Below, piece after piece: positions 34,404 through 42,999 of a DNA stretch of 49,008 nucleotides. The number at the start of each line of letters is the position of its first letter. The stretch's first letter is position 1. A program made the translations under genes and the position numbers. Source of the stretch: a virus; IMG/VR virus record IMGVR_UViG_3300034682_000282, positions 1 to 49,008 of that record; one strand, written 5' to 3'. Under the pieces are notes generated by a model. That model was not told where the DNA came from and searched no databases. It saw nothing but the letters and a program-made list of their open reading frames with translations.

Positions 34404-35118
34404 TGTTACCTCCTACACCGCACACAGCGGCACCCCAGCCAGCCGCTATGTAAAGCGGTTGGTGGCGGTAAATAATGGCTTTAGGGTAATGGCGGTTTTC
34501 AGCAAAGGCAGCTTTAGAGCGGCCAGCGTTGTAAAGCTCAGTGGAGTCAAACCAAGCCAGCGAGTCGGCCCCTGAAGCCGAAGCCAGCGCTTTGTCGCGG
34601 TTTAACCAACCTAAGCCGCCGTTGTAGCTGCTTAGCGTAAATGCCCATTGCTGGCACGGGCTGCTGGCTTGGATTTGCTTAAATAGATACTGGTTGTACA
34701 ACACCAGGGCGCGCATGGCCCAGGCAGGGTTGTACGGTTGTGCTGTGGTTAAATCACGCGGGTTACGAGATGCGAACCACTCACTGGTAGCAGGCATAAA
34801 CTGGGCTAAGCCTTCAGCGCCTGCAGGTGACCGGGCATCAATGCGCCAGCCGCTTTCCTGATGGATTTGGGCAGCGAACAAAGATACCGGCGCATCTAAG
34901 CCAGCATGGGCATGGGCAGTGCGGATTAAGGTGCGCTTATGGGCATTGGCCTGTTGTGGGACTGCTGCATGGGTCTTGCCAGCCCATAAAAACAGAGCAA
35001 CAAGCGCAACGGTGTAACTGGCCAAAATACATAAGATGAATAAATTCACACGCCACGATGGTTTTTTAATTTGAGCTATTTTTGCAAAATGCTCCGCCAG
35101 TCTTTTATCCATAATCAC
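34390..35118 (-). CDS. Phage endolysin, lytic transglycosylase (SLT fold)
   Basis: This enzyme cuts the glycan strands of peptidoglycan. Of 242 residues, a hydrophobic N-terminal anchor or signal-arrest segment lies at about 24-46. The SLT domain follows, with catalytic Glu88 in AQIHQESGWR, then the GLAQFMPAT motif at 103-111 and LSSYNGGLGW further on. The membrane segment suggests export without full dependence on the holin. It overlaps the holin gene by 4 bp. Confidence 0.88.
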   Translation of the reverse strand: MIMDKRLAEHFAKIAQIKKPSWRVNLFILCILASYTVALVALFLWAGKTHAAVPQQANAHKRTLIRTAHAHAGLDAPVSLFAAQIHQESGWRIDARSPAGAEGLAQFMPATSEWFASRNPRDLTTAQPYNPAWAMRALVLYNQYLFKQIQASSPCQQWAFTLSSYNGGLGWLNRDKALASASGADSLAWFDSTELYNAGRSKAAFAENRHYPKAIIYRHQPLYIAAGWGAAVCGVGGNSAHF

Positions 35119-35405
35119 AGTCCCAACGTCAGGCCAAGCACGCAGGCCAGCACGATTAAGGCGCGGCGCAGCATAGCTAAACCACGGGGAATTAAGTCTT
35201 CCCCTGTTTCAGCGTAGGTATGTGGGCGGTCATAAGGGAATAAGGAACGGTCAACCCAGTAAGCTAATACAGCGCCCAGGGTAACCAGGGCAAGTTTGTA
35301 AAGCACCACTGGTAAGTTGACTGGATTAACAAAGGCAATAGCAACAAGCAGCAGTGCGCTAAGCAGCGCCCACAGCCAAAAGCGTGGCAAGAATTGAAGG
35401 TTCAT
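35115..35405 (-). CDS. Putative holin
   Basis: The 96-residue protein has membrane segments near 9-26, 32-50 and 78-96. The sequence FWLWALLSALLLVAIAFVNP followed by PVVLYKLALVTLGAVLAYW resembles a conserved putative holin family of Mu-like phages. It is the first gene of the lysis cassette and the first leftward gene after the candidate Plys promoter block at 35459-35483. Confidence 0.75.
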   Translation of the reverse strand: MNLQFLPRFWLWALLSALLLVAIAFVNPVNLPVVLYKLALVTLGAVLAYWVDRSLFPYDRPHTYAETGEDLIPRGLAMLRRALIVLACVLGLTLGL

Positions 35406-35458
35406 AAGGCATCCTTAGTGGTGAGTGATCACCACCAACAATGCCTTTACTCATGCGG

Positions 35459-35483
35459 AATGTAATTTGAACGAGGACAAAAT
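35459..35483 (-). promoter_or_regulatory. Candidate late promoter/activator site (Plys-like) before the lysis genes
   Basis: This is the second copy of the 25-bp block also found at 27327-27351, with one mismatch. The core on the - strand is TTTGTCCTCGTTCAAA followed by TTACATT. It lies 54 bp before the holin start. In Mu, the C activator opens Plys at the matching place. The phage encodes one Mor/C-type protein (46320-46685) that could bind here. Confidence 0.65.
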
Positions 35484-35493
35484 TAACGTGGAA

Positions 35494-35793
35494 CTAATTT
35501 CCAGCTGGGCAATGCTTCTGATCCATTGCTGCGGTTAATGCGTCTATCCTGGCAGACAGAGTATCGTTAACTGCAGAACGGCGGTTGTACTCAATTTTAT
35601 CAACCAGCGTTTTACTGTTTTTGTAGTCAATAGTTTCACTGGTTGCTTCTAAACCAGCCACCACTAAACCTTCTAACTCTGTGCTCATTTCATCACAGGA
35701 TAGGTTTTTGTATTCATTTGGCGACACATGATCAGCGGCAAAAGCCGGTACATTTAAAACAGCCAGGGTAAGCAACAACACAAATTTATTCAT
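35494..35793 (-). CDS. Small periplasmic protein co-transcribed with the repressor
   Basis: The start at 35793 has a strong GGAGG ribosome binding site. The 99-residue product begins with a signal peptide (MNKFVLLLTLAVLNVPAFA, cleavage near residue 19-20). The mature helical domain of about 80 residues has two cysteines (LSCDEM and HCPAGN) that may pair. No family is recognised. The gene overlaps the repressor stop by 8 bp and lies upstream of the late promoter, so it should be made in the lysogen. It is a candidate lysogenic-conversion gene acting in the periplasm. Confidence 0.7.
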   Translation of the reverse strand: MNKFVLLLTLAVLNVPAFAADHVSPNEYKNLSCDEMSTELEGLVVAGLEATSETIDYKNSKTLVDKIEYNRRSAVNDTLSARIDALTAAMDQKHCPAGN

Positions 35794-36253
35794 GGTTATC
35801 CTCCTTTTTTCCAGACTGCTGGGCAGCAAACGCTGAGCTGGTGGCTTTAATTGCAGCCTTACCCTCTGGCGGGCACTGTCGATAATTTGCTAGTAGCTCT
35901 GCTTCATCATCACTCAAATTTTGTTTTTTGTACAACTCATGCAGTGAATTAAACACAGTTTCCTGCACTTCCCGCTGTTGCTCTGGCGTCTTTCCTAGCT
36001 TGTAAGCTATCGCTGTCGCTATCTCGACAGAGGATAAAACACTCTGTACAGGGGTACGAATACCGGTAAACAGATATAGCAAATCCACGCCTATCTCACT
36101 GATAGCCGTTAGATATTTTGAATCAGGATAACGCTCTTCTTTCTCATAGTTGATTTGTGCCTGTCTTCTGACACCCCCCACTAATCCGAAATCATCCTGG
36201 CTCATACAGAGGCGATCCCGCTCTGCTTTTAAGCGCTCACCAAACGTATTCAT
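35786..36253 (-). CDS. Lysogeny repressor, XRE-type helix-turn-helix
   Basis: The start at 36253 is preferred because GGAAG lies 8 bases before it. An in-frame ATG at 36295 overlaps the operator and lacks a binding site. The 155-residue protein has an N-terminal helix-turn-helix (FGERLKAERDRLCMSQDDFG and the following 40 residues) and a helical C-terminal part likely to dimerise. It is transcribed away from the early operon and probably binds the 18-bp palindrome at 36277-36294, shutting off the early promoter. It has no LexA-like peptidase motif that I can see. Confidence 0.78.
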   Translation of the reverse strand: MNTFGERLKAERDRLCMSQDDFGLVGGVRRQAQINYEKEERYPDSKYLTAISEIGVDLLYLFTGIRTPVQSVLSSVEIATAIAYKLGKTPEQQREVQETVFNSLHELYKKQNLSDDEAELLANYRQCPPEGKAAIKATSSAFAAQQSGKKEDNHE

Positions 36254-36269
36254 TTGAAAACTTCCGCTG

Positions 36270-36298
36270 TTGACAATGTACTCGTTTGAGTACAATAT
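36270..36298 (+). promoter_or_regulatory. Early promoter with overlapping 18-bp operator palindrome
   Basis: TTGACA at 36270-36275 is a perfect -35 box. A -10 region follows at TACAAT (36291-36296, 15-bp spacing) or CAATAT (36293-36298, 17-bp spacing). Between and over them lies TGTACTCGTTTGAGTACA (36277-36294), a perfect 7-bp inverted repeat around a 4-bp centre. It should drive the rightward early operon and be blocked by the divergently encoded repressor. Confidence 0.75.
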
Positions 36299-36343
36299 AT
36301 GTCATAACTCATTCGCAACTAATTAGCAATAACGGAGAATACA

Positions 36344-36574
36344 ATGAAAGTCCCTTATCCGCCACCGCAGAACACTCCATACAGCGGTGAAAAAGTAAAA
36401 AAGTTATTTGAATCAGCAGGTACACCCATTTCCAAATGGGCTGAGGCCAACGGTTTTACCCCTCATAAAGTTTATTGCGTTATCAACGGCCAGTTCAAAG
36501 GTAAGCGTGGCGAGTCACATAAGATCGCAGTGCTTTTGGGTATGAAGCTACCCGCTGAATCAATGGCTGCATAA
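36344..36574 (+). CDS. BcepMu gp16-like / Ner-like DNA-binding regulator
   Basis: The 76-residue protein is the first gene of the early operon. It fits the BcepMu gp16 family: VKKLFESAGTPISKWAEANG, then a recognition helix (FTPHKVYCVINGQ) and the GKRGESHKIAVLLGMK ending typical of that family. It takes the position that ner has in Mu, so it probably tunes the early and repressor promoters, like Cro. GGAG lies about 8 bases before the ATG. Confidence 0.78.
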   Translation: MKVPYPPPQNTPYSGEKVKKLFESAGTPISKWAEANGFTPHKVYCVINGQFKGKRGESHKIAVLLGMKLPAESMAA

Positions 36575-36585
36575 CCGGAGGCTTT

Positions 36586-36900
36586 ATGACTGCGAAGAGT
36601 AATGACCGTGTTAGCTCCAGCGCCCTAAAAGTGCTGACTGTTTTAAAGGCACTAAAGGGCCACACCTTGGTTGGCCTAAGCAATAACGAACTAGCCACAG
36701 CTCTTGGCGAAACCCCAACCACCATAAACCGTTGTCTGAACACTCTGATCGAAGCTGGTTTAGCTACCAAGCTCGATACAGGCCGCTTTGCCTTGAGTGT
36801 TGGGATGCTTCAAATCGCCCAGGCTCACGCCAACGAAATGAACCGTGCAACAAACCGAATCAACGAACTACAGCAGCGTATCCACGCTGGCAGCAATTAA
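36586..36900 (+). CDS. IclR-like winged-helix protein
   Basis: The 104-residue product has an N-terminal winged helix-turn-helix of the IclR type: SALKVLTVLKALKGHTLVGLSNNELA, then TTINRCLNTLIEAGLATKL. A short C-terminal helix follows. It lacks the IclR effector domain. Similar small proteins lie before the transposase gene in several Mu-like phages. It may regulate early genes or assist transposition. Confidence 0.7.
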   Translation: MTAKSNDRVSSSALKVLTVLKALKGHTLVGLSNNELATALGETPTTINRCLNTLIEAGLATKLDTGRFALSVGMLQIAQAHANEMNRATNRINELQQRIHAGSN

Positions 36901-36910
36901 GGGATAGATC

Positions 36911-38008
36911 ATGACTTCAAAAGACAAACAAAACTTAGACCAGACTGATGATTTAGAGGCGACCTTAGAAGGCTTGACTGAACTGCAAACTAGCGGCTTT
37001 ACAGATGCTGACGAATCCTTTCATCAGGCGGTTGAGAACAAATATAAGGCCACGCAGACAGCCGAAGTTCAACTGGATACTGATAAGGCTGCATCACTGC
37101 AAAACACTGCAGCTCTGTTAAACCAACAGACAGATGATCGTGATCTGGCAAACCAGATCTTAGGTCAGGTGCAAATGGCCAATGCATTGGCAAAATTTGC
37201 CGACGTCGTCAGTTTGACAAAATTGCAGTACATCAAAGAAACCAAGCTGTATCGGGCTTTGAAGGGCAAAAAAGGGATCACACCTGATGGATCTGAAATT
37301 GCCGACGTCGGCACTTTTGATGGTTTCTGCCAAATGCTTGGTCTATCCAGAACTAAGGTCGATGAAGACTTAGCTAATCTGCGCGTGTTTGGTGAAATGG
37401 CACTGGATAACCTGACCGCTATGGGCATTGGTTATCGTGAAATGCGCCAGTACCGTAAGCTTCCAGAAGACCAGCAACAGGCCCTGATTGAAGTAGCGAA
37501 GGCAGGCGACAAAGAAGCCTTTTTGGATTTAGCCGAAGAAATCATCAGCAAACATACCTTTGAAAAACGCCAGTTGATTACCGATCTGGACGAAACTAAG
37601 GCCGACTACGAAGCCCAAGGCGAACTGTTGTCAAAGAAAAGCAAAGAGCTGGACGATGCAAAACTTGAGCTGGAGAAAATCCGCCGCCGCATTCAAACCC
37701 AACAACCTAACGAAGTTATACAGCAGCTTCATGTTGAAACCAGCAGCATCTTTGCTGAAGTAACCTCCATTCTGGTTGGCAAAATAGCCCCTGCTATGCA
37801 AGCTCTGGCTGAAACAGGCAAAGAGATTGGCGACGATCAACGCCAGTACATGGCCAGCATGTTGAATTTACTGGAAAGCCGCATTAGTAATCTGCGCCAG
37901 GAATACGACCTTACCGACTTAAACCCAACAGAACCTGACTGGTTACGCGCTGGTGCACTTGAAGAAGCCGAAGCCTTAGTGGCATCCCAGCAAAGTCAGG
38001 AGCAGTAA
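36911..38008 (+). CDS. Early protein preceding the transposase, unknown function
   Basis: The 365-residue protein is acidic and mostly helical. Residues about 95-200 form a folded region, which includes a segment like the helix-turn-helix of ParB-type proteins (GTFDGFCQMLGLSRTKVDED, 134-153). A coiled coil lies near 220-270 (SKKSKELDDAKLELEKIRRR). It ends 2 bp before the transposase gene and is surely co-transcribed with it. Proteins of this size and place occur in other transposable phages. A DNA-binding helper in transposition is possible, but I assign no family. Confidence 0.65.
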   Translation: MTSKDKQNLDQTDDLEATLEGLTELQTSGFTDADESFHQAVENKYKATQTAEVQLDTDKAASLQNTAALLNQQTDDRDLANQILGQVQMANALAKFADVVSLTKLQYIKETKLYRALKGKKGITPDGSEIADVGTFDGFCQMLGLSRTKVDEDLANLRVFGEMALDNLTAMGIGYREMRQYRKLPEDQQQALIEVAKAGDKEAFLDLAEEIISKHTFEKRQLITDLDETKADYEAQGELLSKKSKELDDAKLELEKIRRRIQTQQPNEVIQQLHVETSSIFAEVTSILVGKIAPAMQALAETGKEIGDDQRQYMASMLNLLESRISNLRQEYDLTDLNPTEPDWLRAGALEEAEALVASQQSQEQ

Positions 38009-38010
38009 GC

Positions 38011-39774
38011 ATGAATCCGGTTATTAACGAACGCATAACAGCACTGGCGCAGGCTGTGCGCTCTGCTGGCCACGGCGAAAAGCAGAAGTTAATTGCCGAT
38101 GCAGCACGCGAACTGGGCAAAGCGGAATCCACTATTTACCGCCTGCTGGAAAAGTTGACCATAAAGACCAAAACCCGCAAACGCCGTGCTGATGCAGGCC
38201 AAAGCAACTTAACCCGTGATGAAGCATTACTGATCTCTGGTGTGATGATTGAAAGCTATCGTGGTAACAGAAAGCGCCTGTATAGCCTTAATGATGCTGT
38301 GGATCATCTGAGGGACAACGGCATGTTGCGGGCTGAGCGTATAGACAACGACAGTGGCGAAGTACTGCCACTGAGTTATGACGCTATTGCCCGTGCTATG
38401 CGGACTTATGGAGTGCATCCCGACCAGTTGGCACAGCCTGACCCGCACGTGGAAATGGCAACCGATCACCCTAACCATGTGTGGCAAATCGACGCCAGCT
38501 TGTGTGTGCTGTACTACCTGAAACCCAGCGCAGGCCCTAACGGTTTGCATGTTATGGATGCTGACAAGTTCTATAAAAACAAGCCAGCCAACGTGGCCAG
38601 AATTATGGCTGACAGGGTGTGGTCGTATGAAATTACCGATCACGCCTCTGGCTGGGTTTACGTTGAATATGTTATGGGTGCTGAAAGCGGATTTAACCTG
38701 TGCAACGTGTTTATCAACGCCATGCAAGAGCGTGGCGGTGCCGACATGATGCACGGCGTACCAAAAATCCTATACATGGACCCAGGCAGTGCAAACACCG
38801 GAGCTTTAACGCAAAACCTTTGTAAAAGCTTAGGCATTAACGCTATTGCCCACGCAGCTGGTAACGCTCAGGCCACTGGGCAGGTGGAAAATGCCCGTAA
38901 CATTATTGAACGTAAGTTTGAAGCGGGTTTGCGCTTTCGCCCAGTCGCTGACTTAGCTGAACTGAATGCACTGGCCGCACAATGGCGCTCTGTATTTAAC
39001 GCCAAAGCTGTCCACAGACGCACCAACGCTACTCGCAGCAGCGTATGGATGCGGATCACTCAAGAGCAGTTAGTAAAAGCCCCAAGCGCCGAAGTATGCC
39101 GCGAACTGGCTGTCGCTAACCCTCAAGAACGCAAAGTAACACCCAAGCTGCGGGTTAACTTTAACGGTGCTGAATACGACGTAAGCGGTGTTCAAAGCGT
39201 TATGGTTGGTGAAAAGATTCTGATCACCCGCAACCCGTGGCGCACCGACGCAGCCCAGGTGGTGATGCGCGATGTTGAAGGTAACGAAGTATTTTTCGTG
39301 GTACCAGAAGTTAAAAAGGACGATTTGGGTTATGCCACTACGGCTCAGAAGTTTGGAGAAGGTTACGCCCGCAAGGCCAGCACCAAGGTACAGGATGCCA
39401 AAGCTGAAATAGAAAAAGTCATGACGGGTACCGACACAGCTACCGCAGCTGAAGCGGCCCGTAAAGCCAAAGCTCTGCCACTGGACGGCAAATTCAACCC
39501 TTACAAAGGGCAGGAAGATGCGCAGCTACCCACCTTTATGCCGCGCAAAGGGACTGCACACGACCTGAAAGCCCCGACAGTGGAAACCCCAACACTTACC
39601 ACAGTGCAACTCGCTATGCGTCTGCGCACCCGCATGGGCGCCAGCTGGACAGCAGAGCATTTTGCCTGGTTGCAACAAAGGTTCCCTGAAGGCGCAAAAG
39701 AAGACCAGCTGGACAGCATAGTGCAACAGCTGACTAAACCAGTAGCCGCCTTGCGCGTGGTAGGGAATGAATGA
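38011..39774 (+). CDS. DDE transposase (MuA-like)
   Basis: This protein carries out integration and replicative transposition of the phage. Of 587 residues, an N-terminal helix-turn-helix (about 20-50) and a second DNA-binding part come before a retroviral-integrase-type core. The catalytic triad appears as Asp161 (VWQIDASLCVLYY), Asp257 (ILYMDPGSAN) and Glu293 (TGQVENARN), with 35 residues between the last two, which is shorter than the spacing in MuA. A Mu-type C-terminal beta domain (about 370-440) and a tail that would contact the B protein follow. It overlaps the B-like gene by 4 bp. Confidence 0.92.
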   Translation: MNPVINERITALAQAVRSAGHGEKQKLIADAARELGKAESTIYRLLEKLTIKTKTRKRRADAGQSNLTRDEALLISGVMIESYRGNRKRLYSLNDAVDHLRDNGMLRAERIDNDSGEVLPLSYDAIARAMRTYGVHPDQLAQPDPHVEMATDHPNHVWQIDASLCVLYYLKPSAGPNGLHVMDADKFYKNKPANVARIMADRVWSYEITDHASGWVYVEYVMGAESGFNLCNVFINAMQERGGADMMHGVPKILYMDPGSANTGALTQNLCKSLGINAIAHAAGNAQATGQVENARNIIERKFEAGLRFRPVADLAELNALAAQWRSVFNAKAVHRRTNATRSSVWMRITQEQLVKAPSAEVCRELAVANPQERKVTPKLRVNFNGAEYDVSGVQSVMVGEKILITRNPWRTDAAQVVMRDVEGNEVFFVVPEVKKDDLGYATTAQKFGEGYARKASTKVQDAKAEIEKVMTGTDTATAAEAARKAKALPLDGKFNPYKGQEDAQLPTFMPRKGTAHDLKAPTVETPTLTTVQLAMRLRTRMGASWTAEHFAWLQQRFPEGAKEDQLDSIVQQLTKPVAALRVVGNE

Positions 39775-40925
39775 TGTTAAAGCTCAAAAATTTACTGACA
39801 AAGTGCAAGGCCAGCCAGGCGGAACTCTCCCGCCATCTGGCGATAAGCGCGGCTTCTGTAGCGCAATTGGTGAACCATAACCAACTGCCAAAAAATGCCG
39901 GAGAAATTCAGCTGCAGGAAAAGATTTATCAGTTTCTGGTGCAACGGGGTATTGCCCTGAATGAAGCGCACCAGGCGCTGGAAGAAGAGGCCGGGGCTGC
40001 TGTGAACAGCCCCAACCAACAACATACGTCCGTGGAGGACCCATTAATGTTACTACGTAAACAGAACTTAACGCCAGCCGCCAAGCAATTCTTTGGTTTA
40101 GTACGCAACCCGTTTGATGAAGTACGTGCTGCCAATGAGGTGTTTTTAACACCAGACAGCCGCTATGTGCGTGAAGCCTTACGCCACACAGCCCGCCACG
40201 GCGGCTTTATGGCCGTAGTGGGTGAATCAGGTGCAGGTAAAAGCACGCTGCGCCGTGATTTAGCTGACTGGATCAGCCGCGAAAAACAGCCTGTGCTAGT
40301 GATTGAACCCTATGTATTAGGTATGGAAGATAACGACACCAAAGGCAAAACACTAAAAGCCGCACACATTGCCGAAGCCATTATGGCAACAGTTGCACCT
40401 GGTATCAGCCTAAAGCGCAGCCCTGAATATCGCTTCAGACAAATGCACAATGCGTTGGCTGAATCACACCACGCGGGCAACCGGCACGTATTGATCATTG
40501 AAGAAGCCCACGGCTTGCCAATCAAAACCCTGAAACACCTGAAACGCTTCTTTGAGTTGGAGAACGGCTTCAGCAGCTTGCTTGGCATTGTACTGATTGG
40601 TCAGAGCGAACTGGCGCAAAAGCTGGACGAGCGCAACCCCGAAGTACGTGAAGTAGTACAGCGCTGTGAAGTTGTGACTTTAAACCCACTGGATAACGAG
40701 CTGGAAGGTTACCTGAAGCACCGCTTTAACATGGCAAACAAAGCTCTGCCGGATGTAATGAACGAAGCAGCCATTGAAGCGCTGCGCACCAAGCTGACAG
40801 GCTCTACAGGCAAACACAGCGTGCTTTACCCGCTGGCCATTCACAACGTGCTGACTGCAGCCATGAATTTGGCAGCAGATCTTGGCGTGCCGCAACTAAC
40901 TGCCGAACTCATTTTGGAGGTGTGA
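39771..40925 (+). CDS. AAA+ ATPase, transposition target protein (MuB-like)
   Basis: The 384-residue protein starts with a helix-turn-helix (KCKASQAELSRHLAISAASV, 11-30), as in MuB. An ExeA-type AAA+ ATPase follows, with Walker A GESGAGKST at 151-159 and Walker B LIIEEAH at 241-247. MuB-type proteins coat target DNA, stimulate the transposase and give target immunity. The gene overlaps the transposase gene. Confidence 0.9.
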   Translation: MMLKLKNLLTKCKASQAELSRHLAISAASVAQLVNHNQLPKNAGEIQLQEKIYQFLVQRGIALNEAHQALEEEAGAAVNSPNQQHTSVEDPLMLLRKQNLTPAAKQFFGLVRNPFDEVRAANEVFLTPDSRYVREALRHTARHGGFMAVVGESGAGKSTLRRDLADWISREKQPVLVIEPYVLGMEDNDTKGKTLKAAHIAEAIMATVAPGISLKRSPEYRFRQMHNALAESHHAGNRHVLIIEEAHGLPIKTLKHLKRFFELENGFSSLLGIVLIGQSELAQKLDERNPEVREVVQRCEVVTLNPLDNELEGYLKHRFNMANKALPDVMNEAAIEALRTKLTGSTGKHSVLYPLAIHNVLTAAMNLAADLGVPQLTAELILEV

Positions 40926-40926
40926 T

Positions 40927-41187
40927 GTGAGAACAAATCAGCAAGTGATGGCAGAGCTTTCTGCTGCCATCACCGGAGTTCGAAAATTAACAAAAAGCGG
41001 CTTTCAGGTGCTTGATGTGGCAATGGGCAACACCCGCCCGCTGATCACTATTAAGCCACCGTCAAAGCCAGTGAAAGGCAGCGCACCTGTGCGTATTCGC
41101 CACCAGTTCGGCATCACCGAGCAGGTACATGTAGCTAAATTTGCCGGTTGCCTGATCACCTGGGCCGCTGAAGTAATTAACGGTTAA
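40927..41187 (+). CDS. Small early protein, unknown function
   Basis: The start is a GTG one base after the B-like stop, with GGAGG 6 bases upstream. The 86-residue product has a helical start and a compact basic stretch (PLITIKPPSKPVKGSAPVRI). Such small genes directly after the B gene are usual in Mu-like phages. No family is recognised. Confidence 0.6.
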   Translation: MRTNQQVMAELSAAITGVRKLTKSGFQVLDVAMGNTRPLITIKPPSKPVKGSAPVRIRHQFGITEQVHVAKFAGCLITWAAEVING

Positions 41188-41196
41188 GGGGGCTTT

Positions 41197-41679
41197 ATGA
41201 CTTCAGCTTTAAATACAGCCAAAGCGCCTACTGCAGAAGCGGTTTTGATGGAAATTGCAGTGGCTGCCAGCCTGCGCGAAAAGTACGGCACCAATCAGCC
41301 AGATAAAGCCTACGAAGACGGCGTGATGGATGCGCTTTTGTGGGTGCTTGGCGGCAAACAGCCGCAGCTGGTGGAAGATGATCAGTCGGAAACTATGCCA
41401 GTTATTGCCTGGGAAAAAGCGCCTGAAAACTGTGTTGGTTATTCAGTTGGCACTGCAGGATCAGGCTATTGGGTAACGTACAACAGCATTGGCACCTTGC
41501 TGCAACCAACGAGATACCAGCACGCACTGAATGAAGTCGGCTTTTACCGCAGGCCCTGCAACGGCTGTGGCAAAACAGGTGGCGGCAAATGCCCCGACTG
41601 TGGCGCGGTGATGGGCGATGCAACCTATGCCGAAATGCTGGGCGCTGGCGTGTTTGCTATTGGGGGCTTTAAGGCATGA
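41197..41679 (+). CDS. Early protein with C-terminal zinc ribbon
   Basis: The 160-residue protein has a helical N-terminal half and a four-cysteine zinc-ribbon motif (C121-x2-C124, then C132-x2-C135 in [16 protein letters not shown]). It overlaps the DUF2786 gene by 4 bp. Zinc ribbons of this type bind nucleic acid or partner proteins, but the role is unknown. Confidence 0.65.
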   Translation: MTSALNTAKAPTAEAVLMEIAVAASLREKYGTNQPDKAYEDGVMDALLWVLGGKQPQLVEDDQSETMPVIAWEKAPENCVGYSVGTAGSGYWVTYNSIGTLLQPTRYQHALNEVGFYRRPCNGCGKTGGGKCPDCGAVMGDATYAEMLGAGVFAIGGFKA

Positions 41680-42362
41680 ACGAGAAAGCCCTGGATAAAA
41701 TCAAAAAGTTGTTAGCTCTGGCCAAATCCACCAGCAGCGAACACGAAGCGGCGAATGCTCTGCGTAAGGCTCAGGCGCTTATGCGTGAGTACCAGCTCAA
41801 TGAAACCGATGTGGCCCTGCACGAAATATCAGAGCAGCACACAAAGCGCGCCAACAAAGCTGCCAAACAACCTCGCTGGGCATCACTTCTTGCCTACACG
41901 GTTTGTCAGGCATTTGGCATTAACCATTTCATAGACTGGCGCAGGGATATTGGCAGCTGTATCACGTTTTATGGCCCAAAAGACCGAGTTGAAATTGGTA
42001 CCTATTGCTATGAAGTGCTGGCACCTCAACTGGTAAAGGCCCGTAAAGAATTTCAGGCGGGTTTAAGTAAACGCCTGCTGAAAACCACCAAAATCAACCG
42101 TGCTGACCTGTTCGCCGAAGGTTGGATCACATCTGTTTATCACAAGGTTGAAGCTTTGGTACCCACCGAAGAAGAGCAGCAACTTATCCAGCTCTATCAG
42201 GAAAAGAAATATCCCAACTTAACCACAGTGAAAAACCGCTCTGCAGAACAGCGCAAGCGTGACATGGGTGGATTTTTTGAGGGATTAGTGCAAGGCCGCA
42301 AGGCTCAACTTAATGCCGGTGTTGCAGGTGCAGCACAAGGGCGCATCGCTAAAACGGAGTAA
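41676..42362 (+). CDS. DUF2786-containing protein
   Basis: The 228-residue product begins with a clear DUF2786 segment ([20 protein letters not shown], followed by [19 protein letters not shown]). A second conserved domain found in phage DUF2786 proteins follows at about 60-170 ([16 protein letters not shown]). The C-terminal tail is basic. Such proteins are frequent in the early regions of Mu-like phages. The function is not known. Confidence 0.8.
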   Translation: MNEKALDKIKKLLALAKSTSSEHEAANALRKAQALMREYQLNETDVALHEISEQHTKRANKAAKQPRWASLLAYTVCQAFGINHFIDWRRDIGSCITFYGPKDRVEIGTYCYEVLAPQLVKARKEFQAGLSKRLLKTTKINRADLFAEGWITSVYHKVEALVPTEEEQQLIQLYQEKKYPNLTTVKNRSAEQRKRDMGGFFEGLVQGRKAQLNAGVAGAAQGRIAKTE

Positions 42363-42366
42363 CACC

Positions 42367-42999
42367 ATGACAGAACAGCAAGCCATACCAACGCCAGAGG
42401 GGTATTGGAAAGACGCCAAAGGCAAATTAACCCACGAGTCTCTGATACGCCCGATCGACAGGGAACGCGACAAGTTGGTTAAAGAGTTATTCAGTAAATC
42501 GCTAGCCGTCAGTGCGTGCCTGGCTGAATTTAAAAAGCGCGCCTTTGGTGACATTGAAGCCTTTGTTGCTTTGTCGCTGGAGCAATACAAGGTGGATGTT
42601 GGTGGTAAAAAAGGCAACGTTACGCTGTATAGCTACGATGGCCAGTACAAAGTCATGCGCGCCATACAGGACAGCATGAAGTTTGATGAACGCATCCTGG
42701 CAGCGAAGGAGCTGATTTATCAGTGTGTCACTGAATGGACACAGGGAGCACGGCCAGAGGCAAAAGCCATCATTGATCACGCATTTAAAACCGACAACGA
42801 CGGCAATTTAAGTGTGTCTCGCATCCTGTCCCTACGCAAGCTGGATATTAAGGACGCACGCTGGATACAGGCAATGGATGCCATCAGCGAGTCGCTGCAG
42901 GTAGTAAGCAGCAAGGCTTACATTCGGGTGTATGAGCGCATTGGTGAAACTGATCTATATCGCCAGATCCCCCTTGATTTATCAGCGGTGTCGTTATGA
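42367..42999 (+). CDS. DUF3164 family early protein
   Basis: The start at 42367 has GGAG 7 bases upstream and matches the family start (PEGYWKDAKGKLTHESLI). The 210-residue protein contains the typical VGGKKGNVTLYSYDGQYKV segment near 80-100. DUF3164 proteins are common in transposable phages, between the B gene and gemA. A regulatory or DNA-metabolism role is possible but unproven. It overlaps the next gene by 4 bp. Confidence 0.8.
   Translation: MTEQQAIPTPEGYWKDAKGKLTHESLIRPIDRERDKLVKELFSKSLAVSACLAEFKKRAFGDIEAFVALSLEQYKVDVGGKKGNVTLYSYDGQYKVMRAIQDSMKFDERILAAKELIYQCVTEWTQGARPEAKAIIDHAFKTDNDGNLSVSRILSLRKLDIKDARWIQAMDAISESLQVVSSKAYIRVYERIGETDLYRQIPLDLSAVSL

Noticed and set aside
36254-36295. 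ATG at 36295 as the repressor start
   Set aside because: It would place the start inside the operator palindrome and it lacks a ribosome binding site. The ATG at 36253 has one.
38227-38754. Long open frame (175 codons) antisense to the transposase
   Set aside because: It lies fully within the transposase gene, has no ribosome binding site and is not protein-like. It is a shadow frame.
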